From Azolla caroliniana (Eukaryota > Polypodiophyta), in assembly GCA_043228905.1 (NCBI GenBank), contig JBHGNT010000015.1, positions 17,670,001-17,734,000 of the forward strand: 64,000 bases of DNA, in the 5' to 3' direction. The translations under genes were made by a program, and so were the position numbers. The notes beneath the pieces are model-generated. The model ran no database searches. It was not told where the DNA came from and saw nothing but the letters and a program-made list of their open reading frames with translations. Shown piece after piece: positions 1 through 13,800 of this stretch. Within the stretch, counting starts at the first letter, position 1, and every line of letters starts with the position of its first letter.

Positions 1-240
1 CATAGGGCAGTTCGGTGGTTGTTGTTGTGCCATTCTTGTACTATAACACTTGAGAATAATATAGTTACTATTTTGCCCCCATGTCTCTGTCTCTCATCTC
101 CTTCTCTGTTGATCTTGATCTATGTTAAGTCTCCTTTGATACTCTGTTCATTTTGTTTGCATCTCACATCAACTTGTTGAGTTCCTCTTTATCACGAGTG
201 TTGTTCACTTTTTGCATACTAACGACCTTGCTTTCAACAA

Positions 241-331
241 ATACCCCTCTAGAAGTATGAGATGAGGTTAAAGATCAAGTAATTATGGTAACACAAAGAT
301 GTTTTAAAAACCATGGGGGTGACAAATGAAT
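241..331 (-). mobile_element. Leader (5' UTR) relic of a G2-family gypsy element
   Basis: This stretch matches 63910-64000, the untranslated leader of the G2 element at the right edge, over its whole length with about eight mismatches. Both contain a motif reading atacccctctag and a block reading ccatgggggtgacaaat. It lies left of an LTR of the same family (1160-1551), the order expected for the 5' end of a minus-strand element. The coding part that should lie further left is not recognisable in 1-240. Confidence 0.7.
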
Positions 332-390
332 GTCTTTCCTTGAATAGTTTATACACGAAAAAAGATTAACAATAAACTAAGTCTATGTGC

Positions 391-881
391 CCACCCGTGT
401 GGTTTCGACTCTTTAAGTCCTATTATGAGGACCTTGAAGTGCACTTAGACCTAAAGTCTAAACATGTTTTATTGTCGTATGTATCAATAATGGTGTATGG
501 TCTTGGTCAAATTTGTGCTCAAAACTTCGAGAACAAAGCCATTAAACACCACCCATCTAGTTTCGGCTCCTTAAGTCCTATTACAATGAACCCAAATTGC
601 ATTTAGACCTAAAGTCTAAACATGTTTCATATGTTGAGAATCAAGCTCAACCTAGCCTAGTGTGTGAACACACCCTTGAGAGTGTATGAACACTCAAAGG
701 TCAAAAGTCACACCACTACTCTTTACACATTAACTATGTGTCATGTCATAGAATCATATTCTATGGCACATAACTAATGAGTTTCCACATTCCCCATGAC
801 TCATGAGCTTCGGTAGTTAATGAAGAGAGAGAATGACTATGTAAAGTACTCTCTCCTTTGTAATATACAATATATCTTGAG

Positions 882-922
<41 letters not shown>

Positions 923-1029
923 TCTCTAACCTATTCCGTTGCACAAGAATCACCATCGATTCTTTACATAGTTGTATGGTCTTGGTCACATTTGAACTCG
1001 AACGTTAAAGAATAAAGCCATTAAACATT
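391..1029. repeat. Two-copy tandem repeat, second copy split by a solo LTR
   Basis: Unit one is 391-548. Unit two is 549 to about 1029, with the copia LTR at 632-968 inside it. Shared blocks include gacctaaagtctaaacatg and tgtatggtcttggtca. Without the LTR the second unit is about 144 bp, close to the 158 bp of the first. The repeat lies between the leader relic and the LTR of the old G2-family copy, so it is probably part of that element's leader. Confidence 0.65.
632..968 (+). mobile_element. Solo copia LTR
   Basis: It begins TGTTGAGAATCAAGCTCAAC and ends CGATTCTTTACA. This is the terminal pattern of the copia LTRs at 28089-28390, 41579-41897 and 42302-42672. It carries the same (CT)n tract near its 3' end (about 882-916). 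No internal region or polypurine tract is attached, so it is read as a solo LTR. The flanks give only a doubtful 4-bp duplication (cata). Confidence 0.7.
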
Positions 1030-1159
1030 TAAGCTAACCAAATGGCTTGCTCATATTGAATGTCTAATGTTTATGAGCATGAAAGATATGCAAAGGCATG
1101 TATCCATACATTGGTTTAAAAAGAAAACACATGTGTTATATGTTAGAGATCATTCTTAA

Positions 1160-1551
1160 TGTAAGCATAAGCCAAGGGAATATAAGATAGATAGATAATA
1201 ATAATAAGAGAAAGATAGGTGCCAATCCACCCAACCACCCCTGATCGAAGGGATCGCGTCAGACTCAAGCCTTGATCGGCGTCCAATACCACTGCCATGT
1301 CATCAAGTCATACATGGGCCTCAACGTAGTCGAATGATGTGTCTAATAAGGGTAGTTATGCCTCATATTTATAGCCAAACCTAAGGCCCCTAGGCAAGTT
1401 CACACTTGCTCCTTATGAGTTGTCTCAATTCCTCAAATTAAAAGTAATCCTATCTTCTTTACACTCTCGATTAACCCTCACACTTTATCCTCATGTGTAG
1501 AATATAACATTACAACTTACCATGAGATAAATTATGGTCATGCCCGTAACA
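1160..1551 (-). mobile_element. Old LTR of the G2 gypsy family
   Basis: The sequence aligns along its length with the G2 3' LTR at 58940-59374. Both begin tgtaagc on the plus strand, share the blocks aggcaagttcacacttg and attaaaagtaatcct, and end in cgtaaca. There are many substitutions and small indels. Together with 241-331 it is the 5' remnant of a minus-strand element. Confidence 0.75.
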
Positions 1552-2159
1552 AATTACCTGCATTCGTAGATCTATCATTTGTGCCTAGTGGGATTTTATT
1601 GAGTTGATGGAAACATTAATGCTCAAAGGGGGGTTGTTGTTTGTCGAAGTAGGAGTAACATTAGGAGATAAATGATCTCTTGGATGTTTGGGTGAAGGAT
1701 ATCGATATATTTATTGATGAAGTTTGCCATAACCTTAAGCATACCTATGTTCATTGGTTTATTTTGACAAGGGTTGGGAAAGGTGGACAAATAAAAGAGT
1801 AACAATTAACCATTCACGCCATGGTCAACATCAAGAAAGAAAATAAAATATAAGAGATGTGTGGATGATAGATAGGTGTGTCACAAAATTCTTTGCTAGA
1901 ATGTTGGTCATCAAAAAGCATTGCAACATTTAGTGGTTGTGCACTAGGAGGCCCATTGAGGGGAGTCGTGACATCATAGAACGAGCCCCTTGATTCAAGG
2001 GGGTATTTCGTAGTTGTAGCCCACACCTTATCCCTATACACAATGGGGTACAAGAAAAGGTTCAAGTGTTGTTCAACTACAATCTTAAGTAAGAAGATCA
2101 TAATCAAGTGAGGAGGATCAAGTCGTGCAAGTTGAGATTTTAGCGATGAGGGGTTGTGG
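1552..2159. other. Intergenic, nothing recognised
   Basis: AT-rich sequence with only short open frames and no recognised motifs. Confidence 0.5.
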
Positions 2160-2660
2160 ATAGGGCATCAAGCTCGTTAGTTGCCAAGACATGTTGCTCT
2201 ATCCTCAAAAATTCAAGGGGCATTTGGTTATGCGGGAAGACTATCAAGCCCCATGGTTTTCGAAATGACATTTGTAGATATTGTGGGTCGCGTTTCGTTT
2301 CAAAGTTTGGGAAGCATTTGCTCAAATTGTTGGGTATCTCTTGTAATCTCTCTTCCAACTATCATCCATAATCCCACCCTAGGCTTCAATCTCTATTTCA
2401 TATCTTGTTATTCCTCACCCACCTCTTGTTCAACTTGTTGATGGACCAAAATACAATGTTGAAGCCATTTTGGACTCCAAGTTCATGCATAACAAACTTT
2501 ATTACTTGGCGGATTGGTTAAGTTATATGCCCATTGATCAAACACAAAACCCACTGAGAATCTCGCTAATGCTCCATCTCGTGTAGAAGAATTTTATCAA
2601 CATTGTCCTAACAAGCCATGTCCCAATTCATGTCTTCCATGCCTTGATCTAGTTGCCAAG
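2160..2660 (+). pseudogene. Decayed gypsy integrase C-terminus plus chromodomain
   Basis: Read in shifting frames, 2280-2370 resembles the chromovirus integrase region around the second catalytic Asp, with SKFGKHLLKLLGISCNLSS followed by a YHP block. Around 2440-2600 a chromodomain-like stretch follows, with motifs near VEAILDSKFM and LYYLADWLSYMP. Several stops and frameshifts break it. No LTR or further pol sequence is recognised nearby. It is a very old relic on the plus strand. Confidence 0.6.
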
Positions 2661-3076
2661 ACATTGACTTTCCTAAATACCCCTCTCACCATCGATAAAT
2701 ACCTATATACACTAAATTAGACATACATATTAAAACATGCACATTAACATTGATATACCTATACATGTTCATTCACATACCCTTGCACATTATTGCACAA
2801 CAATAGATGTATCAAATCGTTTAATTCCTGAAACATAAATATGTGCACATAATATTCACATAACCACCAACATACATTTGATTGACATACATACATAATA
2901 TATGTATGTATGAATGTTTGTTATATATATGTACCTACTTGCACCTTATAACAAACATTTAAACAAGCATTCCTACATATACACATATACATATGTATAT
3001 ACATGCCTATACTCAAGTGCACGCATACACAAGCACAAATTTACATTCCTTTCATAAACATATACCTTACATATCT

Positions 3077-3127
<51 letters not shown>

Positions 3128-5245
3128 CAACCATTATACAAATACATATATTTTAAGTACTATAAAATTTACTCTTCACAATTGCACATCCTCTTACGCA
3201 CACGAATTACGACAAAGTAAAAATACTCTTGGGGACCAAAGTTGACTACTCGAGTCCATTCCGCCCTCCCTAGTTCCTGTCTCGAGTGGTCCCTCTCACA
3301 TTTCACACGCACACATGTATCTTCACAACATTAGTTCTTGCAGCAAACATCTACATGCACCTTTTCTTTATATTTGTCATAAACATTATTGTTATATGGA
3401 ACAATGGTTTATCATGTTGCCATGTTGCTTTAATATATACATCACTATCACGGGAACAAATAAAAGAGAAATATAACCATCATCTTCATTATTCTTTCGT
3501 TGATAAGAGTGACCAAGGGAATAAACTCTAATCCATTGTGTTGCACGGGTAGAAAAACGAGTAATATTTGACAATTGTCCACAATGTTAGGGGCGAGAAG
3601 GATAACATTGCCCTTTAAAAGGCTTTTTCAGTATTTGTTGTCAACAATAATCTAATGTTCATGAATGCATGTACACAAAATAATTTGATATAATGTAAAC
3701 ATTTCATGGAAGTAAGCTCCGTGTTTGTACAGTTGTCAAAATGTATATTGAGAAGCTACATTGGTAGGCCTTTAAAATGGAATAGGATGACAAATGGCTA
3801 AAAATAATCTTTCTGTGTAATATGTATGGCATTATCAAGTTTTTGGCAAATTAAGTTATCTTACTAAAATTGTTTGTGGATTTATTATTATAGTTACTAA
3901 ATGTTCACAAAATTTCCACGAAATTGTCGTAATGATCGTCTTACCGAAGCTCCAAGAGAAAGAGAGATCCTAAGATCTTCTATTCTAGAGAACAATTGTG
4001 CAATTATCTTAAACATGGTTACATGAAACAATTGACAATGATGTAAAGATTCCGCGAAGGTAACCTTAACTTATAGAAAGTGCATGAGAAGGAATGTATT
4101 ACATGGTAAAATTCCACTAAATTGATAAACCTTTGAAGTTCAGATAGATTGATGATCGTTGCACTAATTGGTGTTTGTTTAAAGGATTGAATTTTCAAGC
4201 AAAGTGGTCCTATTAGATTTACACATAAAATTAGACGCCATAAAGAGTGTGACATTGTGTGCACACAAAAAGGAGATAAGGTGCGTGTCAAAATCACAAA
4301 AGTGGTTCTGTGAGGACAACAACTTATGAATGTGCCAATCGTAGTCAATTAAATGGAAGTGCATATGCCTTGATTCACTTTCATAGCCTTGACTTAAATG
4401 CACAAAAATTTGAATAATATGAAGGAAGTCTCAATTATGAACAATCATCCACCATCATTTCTTGAGCATTTGTTGTTTCTTTTATTGCCTCTACTATGGG
4501 GATTGTCAAATGTATATTTTGTGTTCGATTTGCCACTTCTAGGACTAATCAATGCCATGAAGATATCGTAGTCGATTGTGACAAGAGAAAGAAAAATCAT
4601 GTTATGTGGCCAAACTTTCATGCAATCCTCATATTCAATTTCTCACATACGATATGAGAATATTATTAACTAAAATATTTTCACTCATTGTTGTTTTGTC
4701 TATTGAGGAACACAATCGAATAACAATGGCCAATGATTCATTATCAATGAATGAATTCAAAAATCCTCCTAAGAAGCTTATTGGGTGAAGTATTTTTTAA
4801 TAAAGATAAAGACTTTGATTCTTTGGACTACATGGACTTCTATTCTAAAGTCAATGCGAGCATAATGCTAAGTGATATATAAAAATGCCCCTCACATCAA
4901 GAGTAATATCAAATTTGCCCTTGGTGTCAATTTTGCACTTGTAAATTTGTAATCTAGATAATTTAGTTTAGTGATAACCTATTGAAATCTATCCCTCTAT
5001 GTCACCTTCACACACTCTCTAGATTGAGAGAACCCAAGTACGATCCTTGCCATGGCGTAGGCTCCGTTTCATAAATCATAATTGGTCTTCCATGGATGTT
5101 AAAAATCTAATTATTGATTTATAAACTCATAGCTCTCTCTAATGTCATGACTTTCTGTCTTTCTCTAAGGGTTTAAGATCATGATTCGTTAACTCTAAAT
5201 CAAATTTGAGACTTGTGATTTTACAGAGAGGAAAATATGTCAATT
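2661..5245. other. Intergenic AT-rich DNA with a (CA)n microsatellite
   Basis: No gene is recognised. It holds a (CA)n tract at about 3081-3123 and many short tandem ATAC/TATG words at 2880-3010. The open frames here are short and mostly come from the repeats. Confidence 0.5.
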
Positions 5246-5249
5246 GAAA

Positions 5250-5445
5250 GCGGTGTAGTGAATTGTGGCTTGAGAGAGCGAGACCATGTGGTCATGGGTT
5301 CAACCCCTACATTCCACAGTGGCATCTAGTGAATTAAGAGATATATAAGAAGTATATAATAGAGAGGTGAGGAAGTTGGGTTTCGAACCCACAACGCAGT
5401 GCTTGTAGTGCTAACAACTTACCACTAGGGTAAGGTAAGGTAACT
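5250..5445. repeat. tRNA-like / SINE-like sequences
   Basis: Two internal-promoter-like patterns lie back to back. On the plus strand a box-B-like GGGTTCAACCCC lies near 5296-5307. On the minus strand a box-A-like TAGTGGTAAG (complement of 5419-5428) precedes a box-B-like TGGGTTCGAAACCCA (complement of 5377-5391). I see no convincing cloverleaf or anticodon arm, so these are called tRNA-derived repeats, not tRNA genes. A (GA)n tract follows at 5451-5474. Confidence 0.35.
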
Positions 5446-5474
5446 ACAAGAGAGAGAGAGAGAGAGAGAGAGAG

Positions 5475-8308
5475 TAAGTGAGTGAGTGAGTGTCGTGGAT
5501 CTAGAGAGAGAAAGAGGGTGAAACATGTAAGCTTGAGAGCAGAAGCATAGAGGATTTTTTTATTGAATATGATGGATTATGTTGAGCTACATTAATCACT
5601 TTGTCATTTCGGCCTCAATAGAATCAATATTTTCGACATGATTGAGGGTAGAATTGATGTCCGGAAACACGTCATTACCTCTTTGACATCAGTAGAATCG
5701 ATGCTTTCAACATCAAACATTATATCAATTGCATGAATAATTGTGAAGCACAAGCTTACCATTGCATGAATAATGTTTATGCATATAAATGTTGGAATAT
5801 AGATATTTGCAGGATATCTAAATGTCTCTTATGTTACATAAAGTGAAGTTGAGTTGTAGTTCTTACTGTTTTATTTGTGGCTTATGAGGAAATAAGAGAA
5901 GATGTCCAAGTTTTCCTTAAAAAATCTTTCTTTTGTTTGTATGCGTGACCTATATTGTCAATGATATCACATAAAGTTACTAAATGATATCTCCTCTCTC
6001 TGATTTCACATTTAGAACATGACATCCATACATACAATAAACTTTACAATTATTGTACTCATCCACCGAGGTGAGTAAAGAATGCCATTCAAATTCCCAA
6101 TGTCAGTATGAATAGAAATCCAAATTCAAAATGACAAGTTGTCTTTAGGTTCAAATACCTTTTTTCTTTCTTCGGGTTAGACATGGCATAAGCATGGAAG
6201 ATATTTTTGGAAGTTTTAAATAATGTTACCTTGATTGTTTTTGTTTTCATCAATGATGTCATCGTTTCTAATAATTTGAAATAGCACCCAGGGGCCATGA
6301 CCATGGACCTAGCGTTCTAACTCATTTTCAAATAATAAAACTTTGTTTTAGAACATGGATTATGGCTCGTCTTCCTTTGAACTAGTGCTTATACGAGTCA
6401 TGAAAGTGACATTCTATCATGTTTTATAACATAAAACTTGGTTTGTCATCCTTGACGCTAACAATATATTAAACGCAATACAAAATTCCTTCCCTTTTCT
6501 ATTACAATATGTTTTCACTTCGTCACGTGCATTTAGTATATGTGCATAATGAAAATGAAAGGAATATATGTGGTAATGACATATTGTTTGTTTGTCAATG
6601 AAAGGGAAATCTATGTGCATGATAAATTGGGTAAAAAGATAACCATACATATAACACAAACATGCATTGATAATGGTGTAATTATTTATTCAAGTGAATC
6701 ACATTGATGTTGGTTGATTGTGTAGACCAACATCTTGACTTTCATTTGGTGATATATAAACCTCATGTAGACCTTGTGATGCTTTCTACATTACATGATC
6801 TATTGTAGGATTTCATGTACATATTTAATATATGAAACTTTGGATTCCATTCTTATTTTTGATAGACAATTACAATCATAGTAAAGGAAACACAAAACCA
6901 TGCAAGTTCAATCCTCATATCCTATGTTTGTGTGCACGTTACATACGTAATGGTTACATATAATTTGGCACTTATGGTACCCACACATGTATTTATGATT
7001 CATAATTGCTATATCAAAAGTTGTGTAAGATTTAGAACAAGTGTCAAATGTAAATGTGAAAGATATTGTGTACAACACTATTACTTAGAATACAACCATG
7101 GTGAATTTGTACTTTGGCGCGCACAACAAAACGACACTAATTTGCCTCCCAATTATGAAATAATATATTCTCATTTCCTCCTCTTGTTCAAGTACTTCCC
7201 TAAGTTTCATACGTCATGGCTACATATTGACCCCATATGCCTTCATATCAATATATGATTGCAAATTGCAATGTTGGGAATCAGGACTATCTTATTCCTC
7301 GGATTACACATCATTAAATTGTTTTCTCCTAAGTAACAAGCATCGACAATAGTTAATGACACGTGGTTTTGTCTTCCCAAGGAGATGATGACTCATCAAC
7401 ATCATGCCATTTAACAAATGGGCTTACTATGAGAGCTAGAATGCGTTTATTTCTTGTGCAAATTTTAAACATGATACGACTCATGCGGTTGCGTATTTGA
7501 GCAAAAATGAACTTCATTCGCTACACCGAACATTTCCTCACTAAGACAATGTAAGACAAAGGGTTTTGAGGTTCATAATACCTTTTTGAAATTTACCAAC
7601 ATGGAAATTGTATGATGAACCTTATTAGATTAAGATACATATCCACCTTATAAGTTGCACCGTCAATTTGAATTTGAATTGGAAACAAACCCATAATAAT
7701 GAGACATATCATCTAAACCAAGATTGAGGGAAACCTTTGCATCAAGATTCATTGAGCACTTGCAAGCCTTCCCTTTCAATAAGAAACTTCCATAGGCTGA
7801 CAACGTCCGTAAATTGGAATGCAACAAATGCATATGACAACACTTTTGGAGATATATATGGACTTATTGTTGTTACGATCCCAATCTTCCCAAGTATATT
7901 GGTAAATTTATCCTTTGGTATCTACCAAAATGTTAATATCATAGCAAAAGCAATGAAGTTTTTGAGGGACATTTGAATAATGGTACACTTTGTGGGGTTT
8001 TCGATCACATTATCATTACACGTCACCCAATGGAGTCAAATCCAATATTTCACTGGAAATTTCCAAGTAAGGCAAAGACTGAAAGTGATAATAATGAGGT
8101 GTTTTTTGTGTGCATAAGCATGTCTTTCTCATCTATTATAAATATTAGTTTTTGTAACAAAAGTGGCGAACTTTTTTAGATTTCTAGCAAAACATGTGCC
8201 CAATTGCACACTTCTATGGGGACTTATCAAACAATTTCATCATTACATATCACCATCACCTAATCATATATGTATGGCTTAGCTGGATGGGGGTCCCATT
8301 ATCAGATG
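5475..8308. other. Intergenic AT-rich DNA, nothing recognised
   Basis: Only short frames are open and none carries a motif I recognise. Confidence 0.5.
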
Positions 8309-8349
8309 CAAAAATATTGATGCTTTTGATAAAAGCATCAATATTTTTG
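8309..8349. repeat. Perfect 19-bp inverted repeat (hairpin)
   Basis: The arms 8309-8327 (CAAAAATATTGATGCTTTT) and 8331-8349 are exact reverse complements, separated by GAT. It lies far from any recognised gene. It may be the centre of a small foldback element or an incidental cruciform. Confidence 0.8.
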
Positions 8350-9180
8350 TGTGTGTGGAGAAACGCAAATGCAACACAATATATGTGATTCCAGCTCAAT
8401 AAAAGAGAGGTTATCCTAGCTTCGAAGGATTTATTTGTGGTCTATGTTTATGGGGGAGGGAGCCACTTGTAAAATAACAATAAATAAACAAAGCATTTAG
8501 GTAAGTAAATAAACATGTAGTGAGACTCCTTGACAAAAGTGGGGCGGGGGGAGGAGACTACATCCAGAGAAAGATAAACGAGAGAGCACGAGTCAGTCCA
8601 AATGTTTGCTTGTGTTTGTTCGGTCATAAATACATATGTAAACAATGAATCGCGGACGAAGAGGTGACAGAAGGCAAATATACAAGACATTCTCCTCTCA
8701 TATTTCAAGGTAATACTGAAGCACATATTCGCCAATAGAATCGTTGTCCTTGTGTGGTAGATTCATAACATGTGGTTGTAGATATTTTCCAAGATTGAAA
8801 TGAACCATTAAAATACCTATCAAATGTGTTTTTTTTTTCACTCTTTGTCTCTACCTTCAATATTTAAGAAGTTTCACCTTCTATCCATGTTAAATTTTGG
8901 GTCCATTTTTCTTGACATTTTCCAAGAAAACTACACAGAACTTATAACAAACACCCCCCACTTTCTCTCTTTGCATGGTATCACATCCTACCACTAAACT
9001 CTCCACTTTCGATCGCATTCAAGTTTTATTTTTCCATAATTTTCAACCCTTACCTATCATGACATGCATTTTGCACTCCCTCATAATGTGCACTCTCAAT
9101 GGCAGGAGTTCGTCACCAAAATTCTTGAACATCAAGTGCGACAAATCAACTCCTTCTATTGAGATATCACACAACATAAG

Positions 9181-9228
<48 letters not shown>

Positions 9229-9515
9229 AAAAGAAGAAGAAGTGTATTTAGGTTATTTGAAGTGGTCAATGGAACCAAAACAAAACGTAGGGTTTGCTTT
9301 GCATGTCTCATTAATGAAGATTAATAAGAAACCCTAATTAAACATACACATACACATACACATACACACTCATACACACATATGTATGTACATACAATAC
9401 ATACAAATTCCAATCAATCAATTAAAGATGGATGAATATGATTGAGAACGCCACGGAAGAAGAAAACGTATACATGGAAACAAATCAAATCAAATCAAAA
9501 GAATGCATATGCACA

Positions 9516-9546
<31 letters not shown>

Positions 9547-9651
9547 CATATACATATACTGTTATACATATATAGACAACTTGTTCGCTTACCCCGGGTA
9601 ACGAAAATTAAGAGAACCCGAAGAAGTGGGCGACTTTTTCGACTAGGGTGG

Positions 9652-9688
<37 letters not shown>

Positions 9689-9866
9689 GATATTATTGAT
9701 TTCCATGAACCAATGAAGTTTGCATAGACACATAAATAAGCAGATATGGGAAAGGAAAAAAAAGAAAACAAGGAATAAGAATAGATGATGAGCATTCATG
9801 AACATAGGCAATTCTGAGAAGCAATTAGGGAAGGGTTATTGGATTCTAGTACTTTCAAGCAAAAGC
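8350..9866. other. Region upstream of the CIPK gene with microsatellites
   Basis: No coding signal is recognised. It holds a (GA)n tract at about 9184-9225, ACATATAC words at 9510-9560 and a (CA)n tract at about 9653-9685. Confidence 0.5.
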
Positions 9867-9901
9867 CTCCTCCTCCTCCTCCTCCTCTTCTTCTTCTTCT
9901 T
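9867..9901 (+). promoter_or_regulatory. Pyrimidine-rich (CCT)n(CTT)n tract, likely leader or core promoter of the CIPK gene
   Basis: A run of CCT followed by CTT triplets lies about 390 bp before the kinase start codon. Such Y-patch tracts are common in plant core promoters and leaders. I could not place a TATA box or start site with confidence, so the role is inferred from position and composition. Confidence 0.3.
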
Positions 9902-10289
9902 CATTCATTCATTCTATACAAAACAAGTCATTTTTTTCTCTTCAATTTTGGCTCAATCACCATTTAACCCTAATATTAGCTAACCTATTTCCATATCTCT
10001 TAATTTGGGTCTCTCCCTTCCTTCATCATAATCTCTGTTTTGGTTTCCTTTTCCCCGAGAATCTAATCCAGTAATCAGATCCCTTCTACTCTGCCCTGTT
10101 TCTGCAACATCTATCTGTATTATATATGTACTTATATAATTTGGGTATTTGATAGCAGTAGCAGAACAGGGGTGATTGGTTTAAAAACATCTATTTTTTA
10201 TATATCTATTTATACATAATTTGGTTCTTCGATAGAAATTACTGCAGAACAGGACAGATTGTTTTTAAGAGAAAATAAAATAAAAATTT

Positions 10290-10835
10290 ATGGGCAAGAA
10301 TGGTGAGGAGAGTGTGGAGAGAAGGATGATAGGAAAATATGAGATGGGTCGTGTTCTCGGAGAAGGGTCCTTTGCAAAGGTAAGATTTGCAAGGAACATC
10401 GAGTCCGGTCAGAGTGTTGCCATCAAGGTCCTGGACAAGGACAAGATCGTCAAACAACACCTTGTTGACAGAGTATGCATCTCCTCTCTGCCTCTGCCTG
10501 ATCTCTTTGAATTTAACCTTATTTGATTCTTATAGGTGTCATTGTGGCTTTTCTCATGAAGACATTAATATCTCTCTCTCAATATATATGTTTGTTTGTG
10601 TGTGTGTGTAAAGGTATGCATGTGTGCATATGTATATGTATATTGTTAAGCAGTATCAAACTGTGTATTTGATACTCATACCCATACCCATCACGTTTCA
10701 ATGTCCTGCCCATACTCATGCCCACACCCATATGCAGTCACCAATACCTATGCCTATACACAAATGCGTACAAATGCATAGTTGCACATACATATATACA
10801 CATACACATACGTTTATGTGTGTATATCTGCATCC

Positions 10836-10866
<31 letters not shown>

Positions 10867-13800
10867 CGTATATATATCGCATTTTTATCGGATTTGCATT
10901 GTTTGATCCACACACCGTTGAAATACATAAATGCATATGTATGTGTCTGTCTGTGTTTATTTCAATGGTTTATCAGCAAAAAATGCAAACCTCAAGTTCA
11001 ATGCCAACCTTGCATAAAGCTTTTTTTGCTTTCATGTTAGATTGAATATTGCATTAACTATTAGATTGATAGCTTAAAGTTAATTTTGAAGCCCAAGGTT
11101 AAGGTTTCTACACAAACTTTGCATTCAGTCATGAAACTCTAAATTCATATATGGATCCTCAAAATGTTCTCATGAATTTAAAATTACTATTTAGATGTAG
11201 TTTTTATTGCAGTTTTATTGAGTTATATTGCCTCATTTGAAGTGTTTGATGTTGAATGAGGAGGAAGAAGAGTATTATTTATTTCTTTGTGAATGTTGGT
11301 AAGACCAAAATTATGATATTTAATACAACTCAGGCATGGATGGATAGGTTTCATCACCAATTCCCATAGGTCATATTTGACCTCTTGGGGACGATACTAA
11401 AAATATGGGTAGATTATTTAAAGTTATCTGTATATATAGGAGGCACATTCACTGGAACTCGTTTCTCCTCTAAAGAGGCAACCAAAGATAGACGCTCTCG
11501 AGCCTATGCAGCATTGGAAACACTTGAGAGATCATGGAATTTTATGTACAGTTCCTGCATCGTGCCTTGGTCACTTTTCACTATATTGATATATGGGATT
11601 ACTTGCCCCTATTCACTTCTTTGTAAACTGCATATGATTGTTCAATACATTGGTCACACATAGTCTCTACAATGCAAAGATTGACGAAACATTGAAAGGA
11701 CATAAGTCATGATGATCACCCACATGGTAATGTGCAAACCATCAGAACCACATGAGATAGCTAGAGCTGTGTAGGAGCAGCCCCAATAATTCTAGAGGCA
11801 CTTTTTCAAGCTGTGACTCATATACATAAACTCTGGGAACTACCTAGGCAATGCTGTCCATGGTTAGTTATTTTCTCATCTATACAACTAGCAGAGGAAA
11901 GTGAAACAGATTGCTGGTTGTCAGATATGAAAGATTGGTTCAAAGTACACATATTGATATGGATGCATTCCACGATTTGAGTATAGCCTTGTTGGTCCAT
12001 TTTTTGATCTACCAAGCTCAGAGAGAAATAAAGTAAATGAAATGTACACAAAAACAAACTTGGATCAATCCTTTCTTCAATATCTTTCTTTCTTCAGTTT
12101 TTCTCTCTAATAAACTGGGTTGAAATAACCAAAATGAGATGCTAGTTTTGAAAATCTAAACAACTAAACCTTTTCAGATACACTATTTTGTGTGTTTGTA
12201 CATGTATTATGTAAACATGCAAATATCTCAATATTTCTTATTGAATGCATACATATATGTATGTCTGTGTATGTGTGCATGTGAACACATATCATATATG
12301 CGTGTTTTTTCTTGGATGGGTGTTAGCTAAATATCTTTGGGCATGTTAATAGATCAAAAGAGAGATATCTACAATGAAGCTTGTAAGGCATCCCAACATT
12401 GTTCAATTATATGAGGTAAATTTACAATCCTCCTATTGAAGTAATTTGGTTCACATTGTCAATATATTTTGGGATGACATTGAACTTTATAACAGGTCAT
12501 GGCAAGCAAGTCAAAAATCTATTTTGTGCTAGAGTATGTAAGAGGTGGGGAGCTATTCAAGAAGATTGTGAGTGACCAAAATTTTACATTGTTACTATCT
12601 TCTTTCTAGACACAAACATATGCAAACTGGTTCTTACTCTCCTACATTCAAGTAGGCGTCAAAAGGAAAACTCAAAGAGGATGAAGCAAGAAAGTATTTC
12701 CAGCAACTTATAAGTGCTTTGGGTTATTGCCACAGTAGAGGTGTATGTCACAGAGATTTAAAGGTTGGTCTGATTTCTATTTACTATTATTATTATTATA
12801 ACTAACCCCTTTGATAATTTATCTAACTGTTCCTACTGGACCACATAGTCTATTCCATAGTCAGCATGGTGTAGAAATTGCATGACGTATTTTCTTCAAG
12901 GAAATGAAGTCATTAGGGAGATGTTGATGGAATATTAACATCCACGGGAGCCAACATGACCCATGGAACTAAAAAACATTACAAAGCAAGGGAAACAAAA
13001 AGAGAACAAAGCAATCCATGTAGGTGGGGAGAACAAAAAGGGAAAGAAAAACCTTAAATAAAAAACTAGGCTTCTTGCCAAAATTCACTGTTTTGATCGT
13101 GGATGAGTTCATATTTCTGATCGAGTAAACGAGCAAAGAGCATGCCTGAGTTGTTGGTGCTGGTTCCGTCCATGTGAAGAGTTCTTAAAAGCTAGTATAA
13201 CCTTGTAGGAATTCCTGAAAATAATGCCCAATGTCCTCATTACGTGAGGCAATCCAAGGTGACATGTTCATCTGTTTTTAATATGTTGAGGCAACGCAGG
13301 TCTCACGTTCTCTTTTATAGTCAGAAACCTCTAATTTCCGTTTTTGATGTGTGTGAGCATATGCACATCATTGCCATGGCACATCTTGGTGTGCTGGACA
13401 TGGGTGTCCAGATGTTTACACAAAGCCTTGTATCTGCGTTAAGAAAAATGTTAATCATGAGTCTTTTGTTCTCCTTGTATAATTCTCCACATATATCAAG
13501 AACATTGGTAGGAGAAATTAGGACACCAAACCATTGATGAATACTTTTTGTTCAGACATGGGGATTGAACTTATCTCCTGGAAAACCATCCTGTTCATGA
13601 ATAGAAATCTCATTTTTGTTGTCAATATTGAATTACCAGCTAATTATTTTACTTATTCTTGGATATTTATTGATACGTTTGTCATTCAATTGTACTATTG
13701 GACCATATAACGTTTAATTCGAGTTGTATTTATGTTTTGGCTCATTTTTTGTGAATCTAACCACAATGTAATAAGTATTAACTCTTCAATAGTGATTAAA

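Noticed and set aside
1-240. A possible LTR or coding end at the left edge
   Set aside because: The stretch looks transposon-like (gagaataatatag, CT-rich words), but I cannot match it to another copy in the window or define its ends.
2993-3245. Open frames rich in His-Thr across the (CA)n tract
   Set aside because: They come from the dinucleotide repeat, have no conserved motif and overlap each other in two frames.
9442-9811. Open frames rich in Cys-Val, Thr-His and Tyr-Thr near the CIPK promoter
   Set aside because: They are translations of CA/TA microsatellites on both strands.
10624-11045. 138-codon frame inside CIPK intron 1
   Set aside because: It lies wholly in the intron, is made of ACAC/ATAT words and shows no homology.
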